NCBI GenBank assembly: GCA_017399065.1
Contig: JAFQEL010000016.1
Span: forward strand, 62,001 to 126,000
Source of the DNA: Clostridia bacterium
GTDB lineage: Bacteria > Bacillota > Clostridia > Oscillospirales > Acutalibacteraceae
DNA length: 64,000 nucleotides
Reading direction: 5' to 3'
Shown: piece by piece, positions 24,837 to 34,585 of the stretch
Layout of the letters: each line of letters starts with the position of its first letter
Position numbering within the stretch: position 1 is the first letter of the stretch
The notes under the pieces: generated by a model
Seen by the model: only the letters and a program-made list of their open reading frames with translations
Databases searched by the model: none
What the model was told of the DNA's origin: nothing
Program-made: the position numbers and the translations under genes

Positions 24837-26276
24837 TTATTTCTTCTTGAAAAATCCTCTGAAGAAAGACTCTGCATCACTGCTGTCATCATCTTCATCT
24901 TCGTCGATATCATCGACTACTTCATAAACAGTACCGTTCTTTGATACGTTACCCGACTCAATAGAATCGAAGCCTTCTATTGTAAAATCGGCATATTCTT
25001 CGCCGTCTGTAAGTTCCTCTGCAAAGCTGAATCCCATTGATGTTGACTCATCTTCATCAGACTCTTCTTCGTACTCTTCGTCATCCTCGTCGGACTCTTC
25101 TTCGTACTCTTCGTCATCCTCGTCGGATTCTTCCTCGTACTCTTCGTCATCCTCGTCGGATTCTTCCTCGTCGTAGACTTCTTCAGCCTCGTCCTCTTCG
25201 TCGTAGACTTCTTCAGCCTCGTCCTCTTCGTCGAAGATTTCTTCATCTTCATCTTCTTCGTCGTAGACTTCTTCAGCTTCATCTTCTTCGTCGCAAACCT
25301 CTTCAGCCTCGTCCTCTTCGTCGAAGATTTCTTCGGCAGAAGCTTCTGCTTCGTAGTATATTTTCTCAGCAGCTTCATCAGTTTCGGCGTATACAGCCTG
25401 CGCTAAATCCTCATCGTCCTCAGTGGTTTCTTCATATGCTTCATATTCTTCTGCAGCCTCATCATTGACTTCTACCTCAGCCTCGGTATCTGCTGCAGGA
25501 GCATCTCCCTTAAGGGCAGCAACCTGCTCATTGGCAAGTTCGGGAAGCTTTTTGATAAGCTCAATATGCTCTGCATAGGCAACGAGAAGAGAAGAACGGA
25601 AATCATTTGCTTCAAGCTTAAGCAAATCAATAAGTTTCTGCTGCTCTGCCTGCTCAAGTTCTGACTGTGCATTGAGCTGAGCAGCGCGCTGTTCGGCAGC
25701 GGAGATCATTTCAGCAGCTCTTTTATCTGCCGCAGCAATCTTCTCATTGTAGTAGCTGTCAGCTTTAAGCATCTTATCGCGTGAAGCTGTATCAGCCTTT
25801 GTAAGCTGCTCTGTAGCAATAGACTCTGCATCTGAAAGAGTTTTCTCTGCCTGTGCATTTGCAGATTCAACAGTCTGCTTTAAAACAGCCTCTGCCTCTG
25901 CAATCATAGCCTCAGATTTTGTTTGGGCATCGGTCAGAAGTTCATCTGCTCTAAGCTGTGCCTCGGAAATAGTCTGCTCTGCAAGTGCTGTTGCAGACTC
26001 AATTTTTTCGTTAGCGGCAGATTCGGCATCTGCTGTAATGGAAGCAGACATCTTCTGTGCCGTAAGGAGAGCGGCACTGATATTGTTTTCTTCTTTCTGA
26101 TAAGCCTCTACTCTTTCGGTAAGAGCAGCGATTCTTCTTATGTATTCGTTCTTTTCCTGATTAATACCTTCGATAGCCGTTGCTATTTCACCTATAAACT
26201 CATCAACATCGATTGAACGGTATGCGCCTCTGCCGGCTGAGGGGAAATTGTGTGCTCTGATTTCTGCAGGTGTCAT
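24837..26276 (-). CDS. DivIVA-family protein with long acidic repeat tail
   Basis: This encodes 479 residues. The N-terminus MTPAEIRAHNFPSAGRGAYRSIDVDEF is the DivIVA membrane-binding motif. A long Ala/Glu-rich coiled coil follows (about 35-260). The C-terminal 200 residues are extremely acidic, built from tandem units of the DEEDEAEE(V/I)(Y/F) and ESDEDDEEYEE types, and the protein ends FFRGFFKKK. DivIVA proteins mark cell poles and septa by sensing curved membrane. The location next to sepF and the ylmE-like gene fits the Firmicute division cluster. The acidic tail is not part of ordinary DivIVA. The ribosome site is AAGGAGG. Confidence 0.85.
   Translation of the reverse strand: MTPAEIRAHNFPSAGRGAYRSIDVDEFIGEIATAIEGINQEKNEYIRRIAALTERVEAYQKEENNISAALLTAQKMSASITADAESAANEKIESATALAEQTISEAQLRADELLTDAQTKSEAMIAEAEAVLKQTVESANAQAEKTLSDAESIATEQLTKADTASRDKMLKADSYYNEKIAAADKRAAEMISAAEQRAAQLNAQSELEQAEQQKLIDLLKLEANDFRSSLLVAYAEHIELIKKLPELANEQVAALKGDAPAADTEAEVEVNDEAAEEYEAYEETTEDDEDLAQAVYAETDEAAEKIYYEAEASAEEIFDEEDEAEEVCDEEDEAEEVYDEEDEDEEIFDEEDEAEEVYDEEDEAEEVYDEEESDEDDEEYEEESDEDDEEYEEESDEDDEEYEEESDEDESTSMGFSFAEELTDGEEYADFTIEGFDSIESGNVSKNGTVYEVVDDIDEDEDDDSSDAESFFRGFFKKK
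25045..25335. repeat. In-frame tandem repeats encoding acidic units
   Basis: Within the DivIVA-like gene, one run of units of about 33 bases encodes ESDEDDEEYEE (roughly 25045-25165). A second run of about 30-base units encodes DEEDEAEE plus two hydrophobic residues (roughly 25165-25335). Near-identity at DNA level means copy number could vary by slippage without breaking the frame. Confidence 0.75.
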
Positions 26277-26290
26277 TATATTTATCCTCC

Positions 26291-26905
26291 TTAGATTGTG
26301 TAATATCCGTTTTTAAGGTTTTCCAAAACATCTCCCGAAAAATCATAATTATGCGGAAGAATAATGAACGTCTTATTGGAAATACAGCTGATCTTACCGT
26401 CATTAGCGAAAACAACACCGCTGAGGAAGTCGATCATTCTGCGGACATCAGGATCATTTACCTGTTCAAGATTGAGCAGAACAAGACGCTGTTTGTTTAT
26501 GTGTCTCGCTATATCCTTAGCTGTTTCGATATCGAACATAGAGGGCTTTGCAAGAATAACCTTAGCATTGCCGCTTTTGGATTTGGAACTGAAATCCACT
26601 ACGTTGCCGCCTGAGCCGGTACGTTGCGGCTGATCGTCATAGTAATCATCACCGTCATCATATTCGTAATCGTCATCATATTCAATTTCGTTCTGACGCT
26701 TCGAGCCTACCTTTGAAGCGCGTGAACGGAAAGCATCAAAAATGCTCTTCTTAGGTGCTGAAGAAGCACGGCTCTGCTGTGCGGGAGCCTCCTCCTCATA
26801 ATCCTCTTCCTGTGAATAGTTGTAATCAAGGCTGTCAGCATCATCATAATAATCGCCCTCGCTGTAGCTGACATATTTTTTGAAAGCGTCCGGTATCTTA
26901 GCCAT
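26291..26905 (-). CDS. sepF: Cell division protein SepF
   Basis: This 204-residue protein tethers FtsZ to the membrane. An N-terminal stretch and a Tyr/Asp-rich linker (residues 16-95) lead to the SepF core. That core runs from NAKVILAKPSMFDIETAKDI (about 112-131) through KQRLVLLNLEQVNDPDVRRMIDFLSG to SNKTFIILPHNYDFSGD. The ribosome site is GGAGG. It is downstream of the ylmE-like gene and upstream of divIVA, the usual ylm order. Confidence 0.93.
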   Translation of the reverse strand: MAKIPDAFKKYVSYSEGDYYDDADSLDYNYSQEEDYEEEAPAQQSRASSAPKKSIFDAFRSRASKVGSKRQNEIEYDDDYEYDDGDDYYDDQPQRTGSGGNVVDFSSKSKSGNAKVILAKPSMFDIETAKDIARHINKQRLVLLNLEQVNDPDVRRMIDFLSGVVFANDGKISCISNKTFIILPHNYDFSGDVLENLKNGYYTI

Positions 26906-26927
26906 TTACTTTTTACCTCCGTTTATA

Positions 26928-27650
26928 TTAATATATACGCCTGCCGAAAATTGACGAACCTACACGGACAAGCGTCGAGCCTTCAAGTATAGCTTCATAA
27001 TAATCTGAAGACATACCCATAGATAATATACTTATATCAGTATTATCTAATTTTTTATCGCGAATGTCAACAAACAAACGCCTCATTTTTGAAAAAAACA
27101 TACGAGCTTCGTCACTGTTTTCGCAAACAGGCGGTATAGCCATAAGACCGCGCAGCTTTATGCCCTCAATTTCAGCAAGCTGAGCAACCGTTTCTTCGGC
27201 AACATCCCATTCAATACCGCTTTTTGAATCCTCTCCGCCGACGTTTATTTCAGCAAGAATATCGGTAGTTATGCCAGAAGCAAGAGAGCGCTTAGCTATT
27301 TCGTTTGCAAGACGCACACTGTCAACAGACTGAATCATACTGACCTCGCCTACAATCTGCCTTACTTTATTGGTCTGCAGATGACCGATAAGGTGAGCTT
27401 CGCACTCACGCAGATACGGCTTTTTGCCGAGATATTCCTGGACTTTATTTTCACCTATGAGATCTATTCCGCAATCGATAGCGTAATTGATATACTCGGG
27501 CTCAACTGTTTTTGTAACTGCCATAAGAGTTACTTCGCCCGCTGCCCTTCCGCTGAGCTCAGCCGCTTTTGCAATACGCTCGCGGATAACGGAAAGATTA
27601 TATTCAATATCGGCAAAGCGCTGTATATCAACTGATTGTTTTTCCGTCAT
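26928..27650 (-). CDS. YggS/YlmE family PLP-binding protein
   Basis: This 240-residue TIM-barrel protein binds pyridoxal phosphate and takes part in PLP homeostasis. Its features are VTLMAVTKTVEPEYI (PLP lysine), DLIGENKVQEYLGK, HLIGHLQTNKV, and LSMGMSSDYYEAI near the end. Its start overlaps the HlyD-like gene by 23 bases. Its position in the sepF/divIVA cluster is conserved across Firmicutes. Confidence 0.93.
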   Translation of the reverse strand: MTEKQSVDIQRFADIEYNLSVIRERIAKAAELSGRAAGEVTLMAVTKTVEPEYINYAIDCGIDLIGENKVQEYLGKKPYLRECEAHLIGHLQTNKVRQIVGEVSMIQSVDSVRLANEIAKRSLASGITTDILAEINVGGEDSKSGIEWDVAEETVAQLAEIEGIKLRGLMAIPPVCENSDEARMFFSKMRRLFVDIRDKKLDNTDISILSMGMSSDYYEAILEGSTLVRVGSSIFGRRIY

Positions 27651-28983
27651 ACAAATCCTTTCCTTTCACTATTATTTCGTCGTACTGCTCAACTTCGCTC
27701 TTTGGCAATGAATCAAGCACTTTTTCAACTTCCTCGGGAGTCATATCCGAAGTATCCGGCTGCTCAGGCGGAGCTGTAATGACATAATCATCTTCAGACC
27801 AGACTATATTTATCTCTCTGAAGTTAACAAGCGAAGAACGCAGGATATAGACACCCTTGACACCGTCAACCTCACGCACGGCACTGCTCGGTATTTTATA
27901 ACCTCTTACTGTACTGAATATAAGCTCAACGTCTTCAATACGCATATTGGCAAGCTCTTCATTCATCACTTTGCATTTGAGAACAACCGCAGCTTTTTTA
28001 GCTCCGCTTACATTTACGGCAACCACATCTGCCTTGAGTTTTTCCGTAGCGGCATAAGGGAAATCAACCGTTATTGTCGCTCCGACTGACAAGGAAGATA
28101 TTTTCTCAATATCAAGCACACAGACTATATACCAATCAAAACCTGTAACAATTTTGCCCATTACGTTTTCGGGTACATCCTTTGGCTCAGCTGTGAAAAG
28201 TTTCTCTGCACTTTCGGGAGGGATTGACAAAACGTTTGAACCGTCACAAAAGCCCTCATATCCGTCAACCGTATTGATATAGTAACCTGAACCGTCGGCA
28301 AGAATTTCCTTTGACGTAACAGAATTTGACTCAAGTCGGGCAAGTTCAGCTTTTATACCGTCAATTATGCCTTGAAAATCAACCGTTTCGCCTAATACAA
28401 GCTGTTTTTTGATAATCGAATCCCTGAGCTGTGAATAACTGTCTGTGAGTGTATCAAGCTGACCTGAAAGCACACCGTCCATAAGAGCTGAAACGGAATT
28501 ACTTATTTGCAGATCCATAGTTTTTGTATCTATAGCAGAAGACGGAGAAACCGAACTCAGTTTCTCGTACCGCTCAAGTTCTGCTTTAAGAGTTGTGATA
28601 CGCGTATAGTTTGCGGCATCCTCATCGCTTCCGAAAGCAATCGCAACAGTATTGCCCTTTGAAACTTTTTTACCGTCGGTTGCAACGGGTACAACCGTAC
28701 CGGTGGCAGAGTTTTCGATATACTGCTCCTGCCTGACAAAATAGCCCTTAGTGAAAATACTTTCGTTTACTGTCTGCTCTATTGCAGTAGCAGTTGTAAC
28801 CTTTTCAACACTCGAATCATAGAACTGAATGGCTATATAAACTATAAAAAGCAACGCAATAACAATACTTGTAACACGCACAATAAGAGGTTTATTGTCA
28901 TTATAAAATCCTCTGGCTCTTGTTTTCACCCGCTCGGTAAAGTCGGGATTAAGGGCTATCGGTACCTTTTTTGCCAATTTCAT
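27628..28983 (-). CDS. HlyD-family-like membrane protein of the sepF cluster
   Basis: This encodes 451 residues. A basic cytoplasmic N-terminus is followed by one membrane helix (about 34-54), then a long extracytoplasmic part. That part has a lipoyl/barrel-sandwich segment (ENSATGTVVPVATDGKKVSKGNTVAIAF), a helical hairpin (about 125-220) and beta-rich C-terminal domains with GYKIPSSAVREVDGVKGVYIL. This is the layout of periplasmic-adaptor/HlyD proteins. Its setting beside sepF suggests a wall- or division-related role in place of ordinary efflux, since no transporter gene is adjacent. It overlaps miaA by 35 bases. Confidence 0.75.
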   Translation of the reverse strand: MKLAKKVPIALNPDFTERVKTRARGFYNDNKPLIVRVTSIVIALLFIVYIAIQFYDSSVEKVTTATAIEQTVNESIFTKGYFVRQEQYIENSATGTVVPVATDGKKVSKGNTVAIAFGSDEDAANYTRITTLKAELERYEKLSSVSPSSAIDTKTMDLQISNSVSALMDGVLSGQLDTLTDSYSQLRDSIIKKQLVLGETVDFQGIIDGIKAELARLESNSVTSKEILADGSGYYINTVDGYEGFCDGSNVLSIPPESAEKLFTAEPKDVPENVMGKIVTGFDWYIVCVLDIEKISSLSVGATITVDFPYAATEKLKADVVAVNVSGAKKAAVVLKCKVMNEELANMRIEDVELIFSTVRGYKIPSSAVREVDGVKGVYILRSSLVNFREINIVWSEDDYVITAPPEQPDTSDMTPEEVEKVLDSLPKSEVEQYDEIIVKGKDLYDGKTIS

Positions 28984-29929
28984 TCTCCCCTTTTCTTAAA
29001 AACTCAACACATAAATCAAATGCGGCATCTGCAAGCTTATCAAAGCCTGCATACTCATCAATATAAAGCCAATTGACACGCTCGTCTTTTCTGAACCATG
29101 TAAGCTGACGCTTGGCATAGCGTCGGGTCTGCATACGAAGATTATCAAGTGCTTCATCAAGCGACATTACGCCGTTGAAGTAAGGCATAAGCTCCTTATG
29201 ACCTATCGCCTGCGCGGCTGTACCTTTATCGTTATCGATACAACTGCGAGCTTCGTCGACAAGACCGTTTTGCGCCATAATGCCTACACGGCGGTTTATA
29301 CGCTCGTAGAGGAACTCTCTGTCACGGGCATTGAGACCGATAATTAAAGGATTATAAGGTGAGCCTGCAAGACGTGAGAGACGTGTCTGTTCGGTAATCG
29401 TGATACCCGTCTGATAATACAGCTCGAGCGCACGCACGATACGCTTTGAATCGTTGATATGAAGTCTTGACGCAGATTCGGGGTCAACAGCGGCAAGCTC
29501 ACCCAGCAAAGCCTCTGCACCTTTCTGCTCAAGTCTTTTATTCAGTTTTTCACGAAGCTCAAGGTCGGTTTCTTCCTCGGTAAAGCTTATGTTATCGACA
29601 AGTGAGCTGATATAAAGCCCTGTACCGCCTACAACAATAGGCTGTTTATCTCGTGAAACAATATCGGCAATACAGGCATTTGCCGCCTGGCAGTAAGCGG
29701 CTACGCTGTAGCGTTCACCCTGCGGCAGAAAATTTATCATATGGTGCGGCACACCCTGCATTTCATCCTCGGTAGGCATTGCAGAAGCAATATCCATACC
29801 CTGATAAATCTGCATTGAATCGGCTGAAACGACCTCACCGTCAAGCCTTTTTGCAAGCTCGACACCGAGAGAAGTTTTGCCCGATGCAGTAGGGCCCGCA
29901 ACAACTATAAGCGGAATTTTTTTATTCAT
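28949..29929 (-). CDS. miaA: tRNA dimethylallyltransferase MiaA
   Basis: This 326-residue enzyme adds the dimethylallyl group to A37 of tRNAs reading UNN codons. It has the P-loop GPTASGKTS near the N-terminus, SADSMQIYQGMDIA, PHHMINFLP, VGGTGLYISSLVD and, near the end, RRYAKRQLTWFR. MiaB, encoded upstream in the same strand block, methylthiolates the same base. It follows mutL by 12 bases, with GAGG before the start. Confidence 0.96.
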   Translation of the reverse strand: MNKKIPLIVVAGPTASGKTSLGVELAKRLDGEVVSADSMQIYQGMDIASAMPTEDEMQGVPHHMINFLPQGERYSVAAYCQAANACIADIVSRDKQPIVVGGTGLYISSLVDNISFTEEETDLELREKLNKRLEQKGAEALLGELAAVDPESASRLHINDSKRIVRALELYYQTGITITEQTRLSRLAGSPYNPLIIGLNARDREFLYERINRRVGIMAQNGLVDEARSCIDNDKGTAAQAIGHKELMPYFNGVMSLDEALDNLRMQTRRYAKRQLTWFRKDERVNWLYIDEYAGFDKLADAAFDLCVEFLRKGENEIGKKGTDSP

Positions 29930-29941
29930 AACAAAACAACC

Positions 29942-31888
29942 TCAAACTCTGCCAAACAGTTTCTCTATATCACGTTTTGTGAATCCTGCAAGGACAGGTC
30001 TGCCGTGAGGACAGTAGCGGATATCGGGCGTTGAAAGCACACGCTCTGCAAACTGCTGAAGCTCGTAATCAGAAGTAACGTCACCTGCTTTGACTGCCGC
30101 ACGGCAAGCAGCTGAATGGAAAATCCAGTCAAGCTTTTCGGTTGTTACATCGCGCACATTATCGGCAAGGTAACCTGCGATTTCGGTAAGCTGTGCCGCA
30201 ATATCGGAACCCTCGAGGATAACGGGATATTCACTGACAATTACAGTGCCGTCGCCGAAATCCTCAATAGCAAAGCCCGAATCGGCAAGCAGGTCTATAT
30301 CGGCTATAACTGCGGCATACTCCTCACGGCTGAGATGTACGGGAATCGGACTGAGAAGCATCTGTGACGGAATATTTTTATTCTGTGCTTTGAGCTGCTC
30401 ATATATAATTCGTTCGTGTGCGGCATGCTTGTCGATAAGCAGCAGCTCGTTGCCGTATTCGACAAGAATATAAGTAGAGAAAAGCTCACCGACAGCTCTT
30501 ACCTGTGGCTTTTCTTCCTCTGTTATTACAATTTTCTGAGGCTCTTCAGGCGGTGCAGGAACCTCTTCAGCAACGGGTTTTACTGCAGGAGTATAGCCGC
30601 CGAGAAGGTCAGGCTCAGACTCATCTACTGCACTGTAGCTTTCTGAAACAGACTCGACAACAACGTTTTGCGAAGCAGGCTCTTCAGCTGCAACTTTAAC
30701 ATTTTCGTGTATAACAGGTATTGATTCTTCAGGCTTTTTATAATCCTCAACAGATGCTCTGACAAAGGTTGTTTCAGGGGTGGGAGCAACGGATACGCCC
30801 TGCTGAAAACGAAGCTGCTTTGCAGGCTCAACTGCAGCAAAAAGCTGCTTTTGAACACGCTGATTTATAATTTTTGAAGCATCCTGAGTGGGTGCTTTGT
30901 CGCCCTGTTCAAGTGCGGATTTTACTGCATAATAAACTGCGGAGAAAACTTCTTTTTCATTGGCGAAACGCACCTCTGTCTTGGCAGGGTGAACGTTTAC
31001 GTCAACAAAGTTGTAAGGCATTGTAAGGTTAAGCACGCAGGATGGGAATTTACCGACCATAACAGAGCCTTTGAAAGCCTCTTCAAGTGCGGCACAAGCC
31101 GTTTTTGTACGTACCATTCTGCCGTTGACATAGAAAAGCTGCATATTTCGGTTAGCCCTGGCGTTAAGCGGCTTTGAAACATAACCCTCTACCTTGACTG
31201 TGGAATTTGAGCCGCTGACGGGAATCAGGCTGTCGGCAAATTCTTTGCCGTAGACAGCGTATACCGCACTGATGAGCTTACCGTCGCCCGATGAGCAGAG
31301 AGTCTGCTTACCGTCACGGATAAAGCGTACCGCTATTTCGGGATGAGAAACAGCAAGTCTGTCAGCTACAGCGGCAACCGAGTTAGCCTCGGTAACGTCT
31401 TTTTTGAGGAATTTCATTCTTGCAGGCACATTGTAGAAAATATCACGCACGACAATTGTTGTTCCGACAGGACAGCCTGCATCGTCAATGCTGATAAACT
31501 GACCGCCTTCGACAACTGCGTGGGTACCCGTTTCCTCTTCTGCGGTACGTGTGAACATCTCAACACGGCTGACAGCCGCAATCGAAGCAAGTGCTTCACC
31601 GCGGAAGCCGAGAGTTGCGACACAGTCAAGGTCATCGGACACTGTAATCTTGCTTGTAGCGTGACCCGTAAAAGCGTTACGCACATCTTCACGGGCGATA
31701 CCGCAACCGTTATCTGTGATGCGGATATACTTGATACCGCCTGCTTTTATTTCGAGCGTAATAGAATCAGCACCAGCGTCAACTGAGTTTTCAAGCAGCT
31801 CTTTCACAGCAGAAGAAGGTCTTTCGACAACCTCACCTGCCGCTATAAGCTCATATATTTCTCTTGGTAACACATTGATTTTAGGCAT
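29942..31888 (-). CDS. mutL: DNA mismatch repair protein MutL
   Basis: This protein of about 648 residues has an N-terminal GHKL ATPase (IAAGEVVERPSSAVKELLENS, DNGCGI, GFRGEALASIA), a variable acidic/proline linker (about 340-450) and a C-terminal dimerisation/endonuclease domain. LLIDKHAAHERIIYEQL is the metal-binding motif of nicking-type MutL (usually DQHA, here DKHA), with CRAAVKAGD and CPHGRPV completing the site. I place the start at ATG 31888 after GCGGTGAAG; an in-frame GTG lies nine bases upstream. It sits 19 bases after mutS. Confidence 0.95.
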   Translation of the reverse strand: MPKINVLPREIYELIAAGEVVERPSSAVKELLENSVDAGADSITLEIKAGGIKYIRITDNGCGIAREDVRNAFTGHATSKITVSDDLDCVATLGFRGEALASIAAVSRVEMFTRTAEEETGTHAVVEGGQFISIDDAGCPVGTTIVVRDIFYNVPARMKFLKKDVTEANSVAAVADRLAVSHPEIAVRFIRDGKQTLCSSGDGKLISAVYAVYGKEFADSLIPVSGSNSTVKVEGYVSKPLNARANRNMQLFYVNGRMVRTKTACAALEEAFKGSVMVGKFPSCVLNLTMPYNFVDVNVHPAKTEVRFANEKEVFSAVYYAVKSALEQGDKAPTQDASKIINQRVQKQLFAAVEPAKQLRFQQGVSVAPTPETTFVRASVEDYKKPEESIPVIHENVKVAAEEPASQNVVVESVSESYSAVDESEPDLLGGYTPAVKPVAEEVPAPPEEPQKIVITEEEKPQVRAVGELFSTYILVEYGNELLLIDKHAAHERIIYEQLKAQNKNIPSQMLLSPIPVHLSREEYAAVIADIDLLADSGFAIEDFGDGTVIVSEYPVILEGSDIAAQLTEIAGYLADNVRDVTTEKLDWIFHSAACRAAVKAGDVTSDYELQQFAERVLSTPDIRYCPHGRPVLAGFTKRDIEKLFGRV

Positions 31889-31907
31889 TGACTTCACCGC
31901 TTTTCAT

Positions 31908-34526
31908 TCAGGTTTCTTTTGCTTTCTGTACAAACTTGTACAGTACACTCATAGCTTCAATGGGTGTGAGTGTATTGATATCAAGGGTTTTCAGCTCATC
32001 AACAATCTCGTTACCTGCGTTTGAGGCAAACGAAAGCTGCATATCGTTATCATCAACAGAGCTGAAATAATTGGGAGCTGAGGCAGGCCTCGGCTCGTCG
32101 GATTCGAGCTGTGAAAGCACCTGACGTGCACGCTTGACAACACTGTCAGGCACGCCTGCAAGCTTGGCAACGTCTATACCGTAGCTGCCGTCTGCACAGC
32201 CTCTGACAATACGGCGGAGGAAAGTAATATCATCGCCGCGCTTTTTGACGGAGATATTGTAATTCTTAACGCCGTCAACCGTATTTTCAAGCTCGGTAAG
32301 CTCGTGATAATGGGTTGCAAAAAGAGTTTTTGCACCGAGCTTTTTCTTATCGGCGGCGTATTCGAGCACAGCACGTGCGATACTCATACCGTCGTAAGTA
32401 GAAGTACCTCGACCTATTTCATCGAAGATAATAAGGCTCTTGGAAGTTGCATTTTTGAGAATTGAAGCAACCTCACTCATTTCAACCATAAAGGTTGACT
32501 GACCGCCCGAAAGGTCATCTGATGCGCCGACACGTGTAAACACACTGTCAACAATCGGAATAACGGCACTGCGTGCAGGAACGAAAGAACCTGCCTGAGC
32601 CATAATAACGATTATGGCAATCTGACGCATATATGTCGATTTACCTGCCATATTCGGGCCGGTAATGATGGCGCATCTGTTACCCTCGCAATCAAGCTCG
32701 GTATCGTTGGGCACGAAGGGTAAACCACCAAGCATTTTTTCGACAACGGGATGTCTGCCGTCGGTGATTTTAAGAGTTGAAGAATCTGTTATTTCGGGTC
32801 TTACATAGCCGTTTTCGAGTGCAGAAGCTGCAAATGAACGCAGGACATCAAGCCTTGCTACGGCATTTGCAGTGCGCTGGATTCTGCCGAGCTGTGCGGC
32901 AGTTTTGTTACGCACCTGAGAGAAAATTTCGTACTCGAGCTGGACTATTCTGCCCTGTGCACCGAGCACCTTTGCCTCGAGCTCCTTGAGCTCTTGAGTT
33001 ATGTAACGCTCGCAGTTGGCAAGAGTCTGCTTGCGGATATAGTCTTCCGGTACAAGCTCCTTGAAAGAGTTTGAAACCTCTATATAGTAGCCGAATACTC
33101 GGTTATAGCCTATTTTAAGTTTTTTGATGCCTGTTCTGTCCTGCTCACGCTGCTGGATATTTGCAAGGAAGCCCTTGCCGTCGTTGACTATTGCACGAAG
33201 CTCATCAAGCTCAGCATTGAAGCCGTCTCTTACCATGCCGCCTTCGCGCACGGTAAACGGAGGTTCATCAACAATAGCGGTATTAATAAGTGAAGAAATA
33301 TCCTCAAGCGTATCAATGCTTGTACGGATTTCGGTGAGCAGTGCACTGCGGCACTGAGAAATATTTGCCTTTACTTCAGGCAATCTGTCTATTGCGGCAC
33401 TGAGAGCGCGAAGCTCCTTTGCATTTGCTGTGCCGTATGAAATGCGTGTAATAAGGCGCTCAATATCGTTGATACCCGAAAGAGATGCGGCAATATTACC
33501 GCAGAGCATGGCATCCTGAGTCAGTTCATCAACAGCATTGTGTCTGCCGATTATCTTGGCAGGATTGGTAAGCGGTCTGTCAAGCCACTCTCTGATTTCA
33601 CGCTTGCCCATAGCGGTACAGGTCTTGTCCAGAGTCCAGAGCAGAGAGCCGCGCTTATCGTTGGAACGCATTGTACGTGTAAGCTCAAGGCTTCGTCTTG
33701 CCGCAAGGTCAAGCTTCATAAAACCGCTCTCACTGTAATAATCGAGCGAACGGATATTTGAAAGCTCGGTACGCTGTACTTCGCGAAGATATTTGAGGCA
33801 GATACCTGCACTCATAATACTCTGTGCACTGATACCGTGTGCAACATCATCGGGGATATTACAGCCGAACTGCGAGCAGATTGCCGCACTTGCTTCGTTG
33901 AGCAGACAATAGTCTTCATCAAAAGTTTCGACAAGTGCAGAGCACTTATCGGTAATAAATGTCTTGACGGCTTTGAGCGTTGAAGCCTCACGGTTGAGGA
34001 TTATCTCGCTGGGCATAAAGCGTGCAAGCTCATTGATAATCTTGCTTTCGCACATTTTGCCGTCGATATCGGTCAGATGCATTGCACCGGTTGAAACATC
34101 GGCAAAGCAAACACCCGCCGCACCGTCACGGAAGAAGATGCTGCAAAGGAAATTATTCTGCGTTTCGTCGAGCATATTACTCTCGATAACAGTACCGGGA
34201 GTGACAATACGCACAACGTCACGGCGTACTATACCCTTTGCTGTTGACGGGTCTTCCATCTGCTCGCAGATAGCAACCTTATAGCCTTTTGCAATAAGAC
34301 GTGCAAGGTAAGAATCGACACTGTGGAAAGGCACACCGCACATCGGTGCACGCTCCTCAAGGCCGCAGTCCCGTCCCGTAAGGACAAGCTCCAGCTCTCT
34401 TGAAACAGTTTTGGCATCCTCGAAAAACATCTCATAGAAATCTCCGAGACGGAACATAAGGATTGTATCCTCATAGTTCTTCTTGATTTCGAGGTATTGC
34501 CTCATCATCGGTGATAATTCAGCCAT
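31908..34526 (-). CDS. mutS: DNA mismatch repair protein MutS
   Basis: This 872-residue mismatch-recognition ATPase has GDFYEMFFEDAK (with the mismatch-wedging Phe nearby), core and clamp helices, then the ATPase with Walker A GPNMAGKSTYMRQ, DELGRGTST-type sequence FDEIGRGTSTYDG and FATHYHELTEL. The start at ATG 34526 is seven bases after GGAGG; a GTG six bases upstream overlaps that site's spacing. The gene follows the structured 163-base hairpin region. Confidence 0.97.
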   Translation of the reverse strand: MAELSPMMRQYLEIKKNYEDTILMFRLGDFYEMFFEDAKTVSRELELVLTGRDCGLEERAPMCGVPFHSVDSYLARLIAKGYKVAICEQMEDPSTAKGIVRRDVVRIVTPGTVIESNMLDETQNNFLCSIFFRDGAAGVCFADVSTGAMHLTDIDGKMCESKIINELARFMPSEIILNREASTLKAVKTFITDKCSALVETFDEDYCLLNEASAAICSQFGCNIPDDVAHGISAQSIMSAGICLKYLREVQRTELSNIRSLDYYSESGFMKLDLAARRSLELTRTMRSNDKRGSLLWTLDKTCTAMGKREIREWLDRPLTNPAKIIGRHNAVDELTQDAMLCGNIAASLSGINDIERLITRISYGTANAKELRALSAAIDRLPEVKANISQCRSALLTEIRTSIDTLEDISSLINTAIVDEPPFTVREGGMVRDGFNAELDELRAIVNDGKGFLANIQQREQDRTGIKKLKIGYNRVFGYYIEVSNSFKELVPEDYIRKQTLANCERYITQELKELEAKVLGAQGRIVQLEYEIFSQVRNKTAAQLGRIQRTANAVARLDVLRSFAASALENGYVRPEITDSSTLKITDGRHPVVEKMLGGLPFVPNDTELDCEGNRCAIITGPNMAGKSTYMRQIAIIVIMAQAGSFVPARSAVIPIVDSVFTRVGASDDLSGGQSTFMVEMSEVASILKNATSKSLIIFDEIGRGTSTYDGMSIARAVLEYAADKKKLGAKTLFATHYHELTELENTVDGVKNYNISVKKRGDDITFLRRIVRGCADGSYGIDVAKLAGVPDSVVKRARQVLSQLESDEPRPASAPNYFSSVDDNDMQLSFASNAGNEIVDELKTLDINTLTPIEAMSVLYKFVQKAKET

Positions 34527-34585
34527 TTGCACGCCTCCGCAAAAGTAGTAGATTAATAAAATCAGATAATGTGAATTTTATACTT

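Noticed and set aside
25045..25335. CRISPR-like regular repeats
   Set aside because: The units are contiguous, in frame and coding, with no spacers, so they are protein-coding tandem repeats.
25037..25468. Long plus-strand Arg/Leu-rich frame opposite the acidic repeats
   Set aside because: It is the antisense shadow of the DEE/DDE codon repeats in the DivIVA-like gene; it has no ribosome site and its low-complexity content is forced by the other strand.
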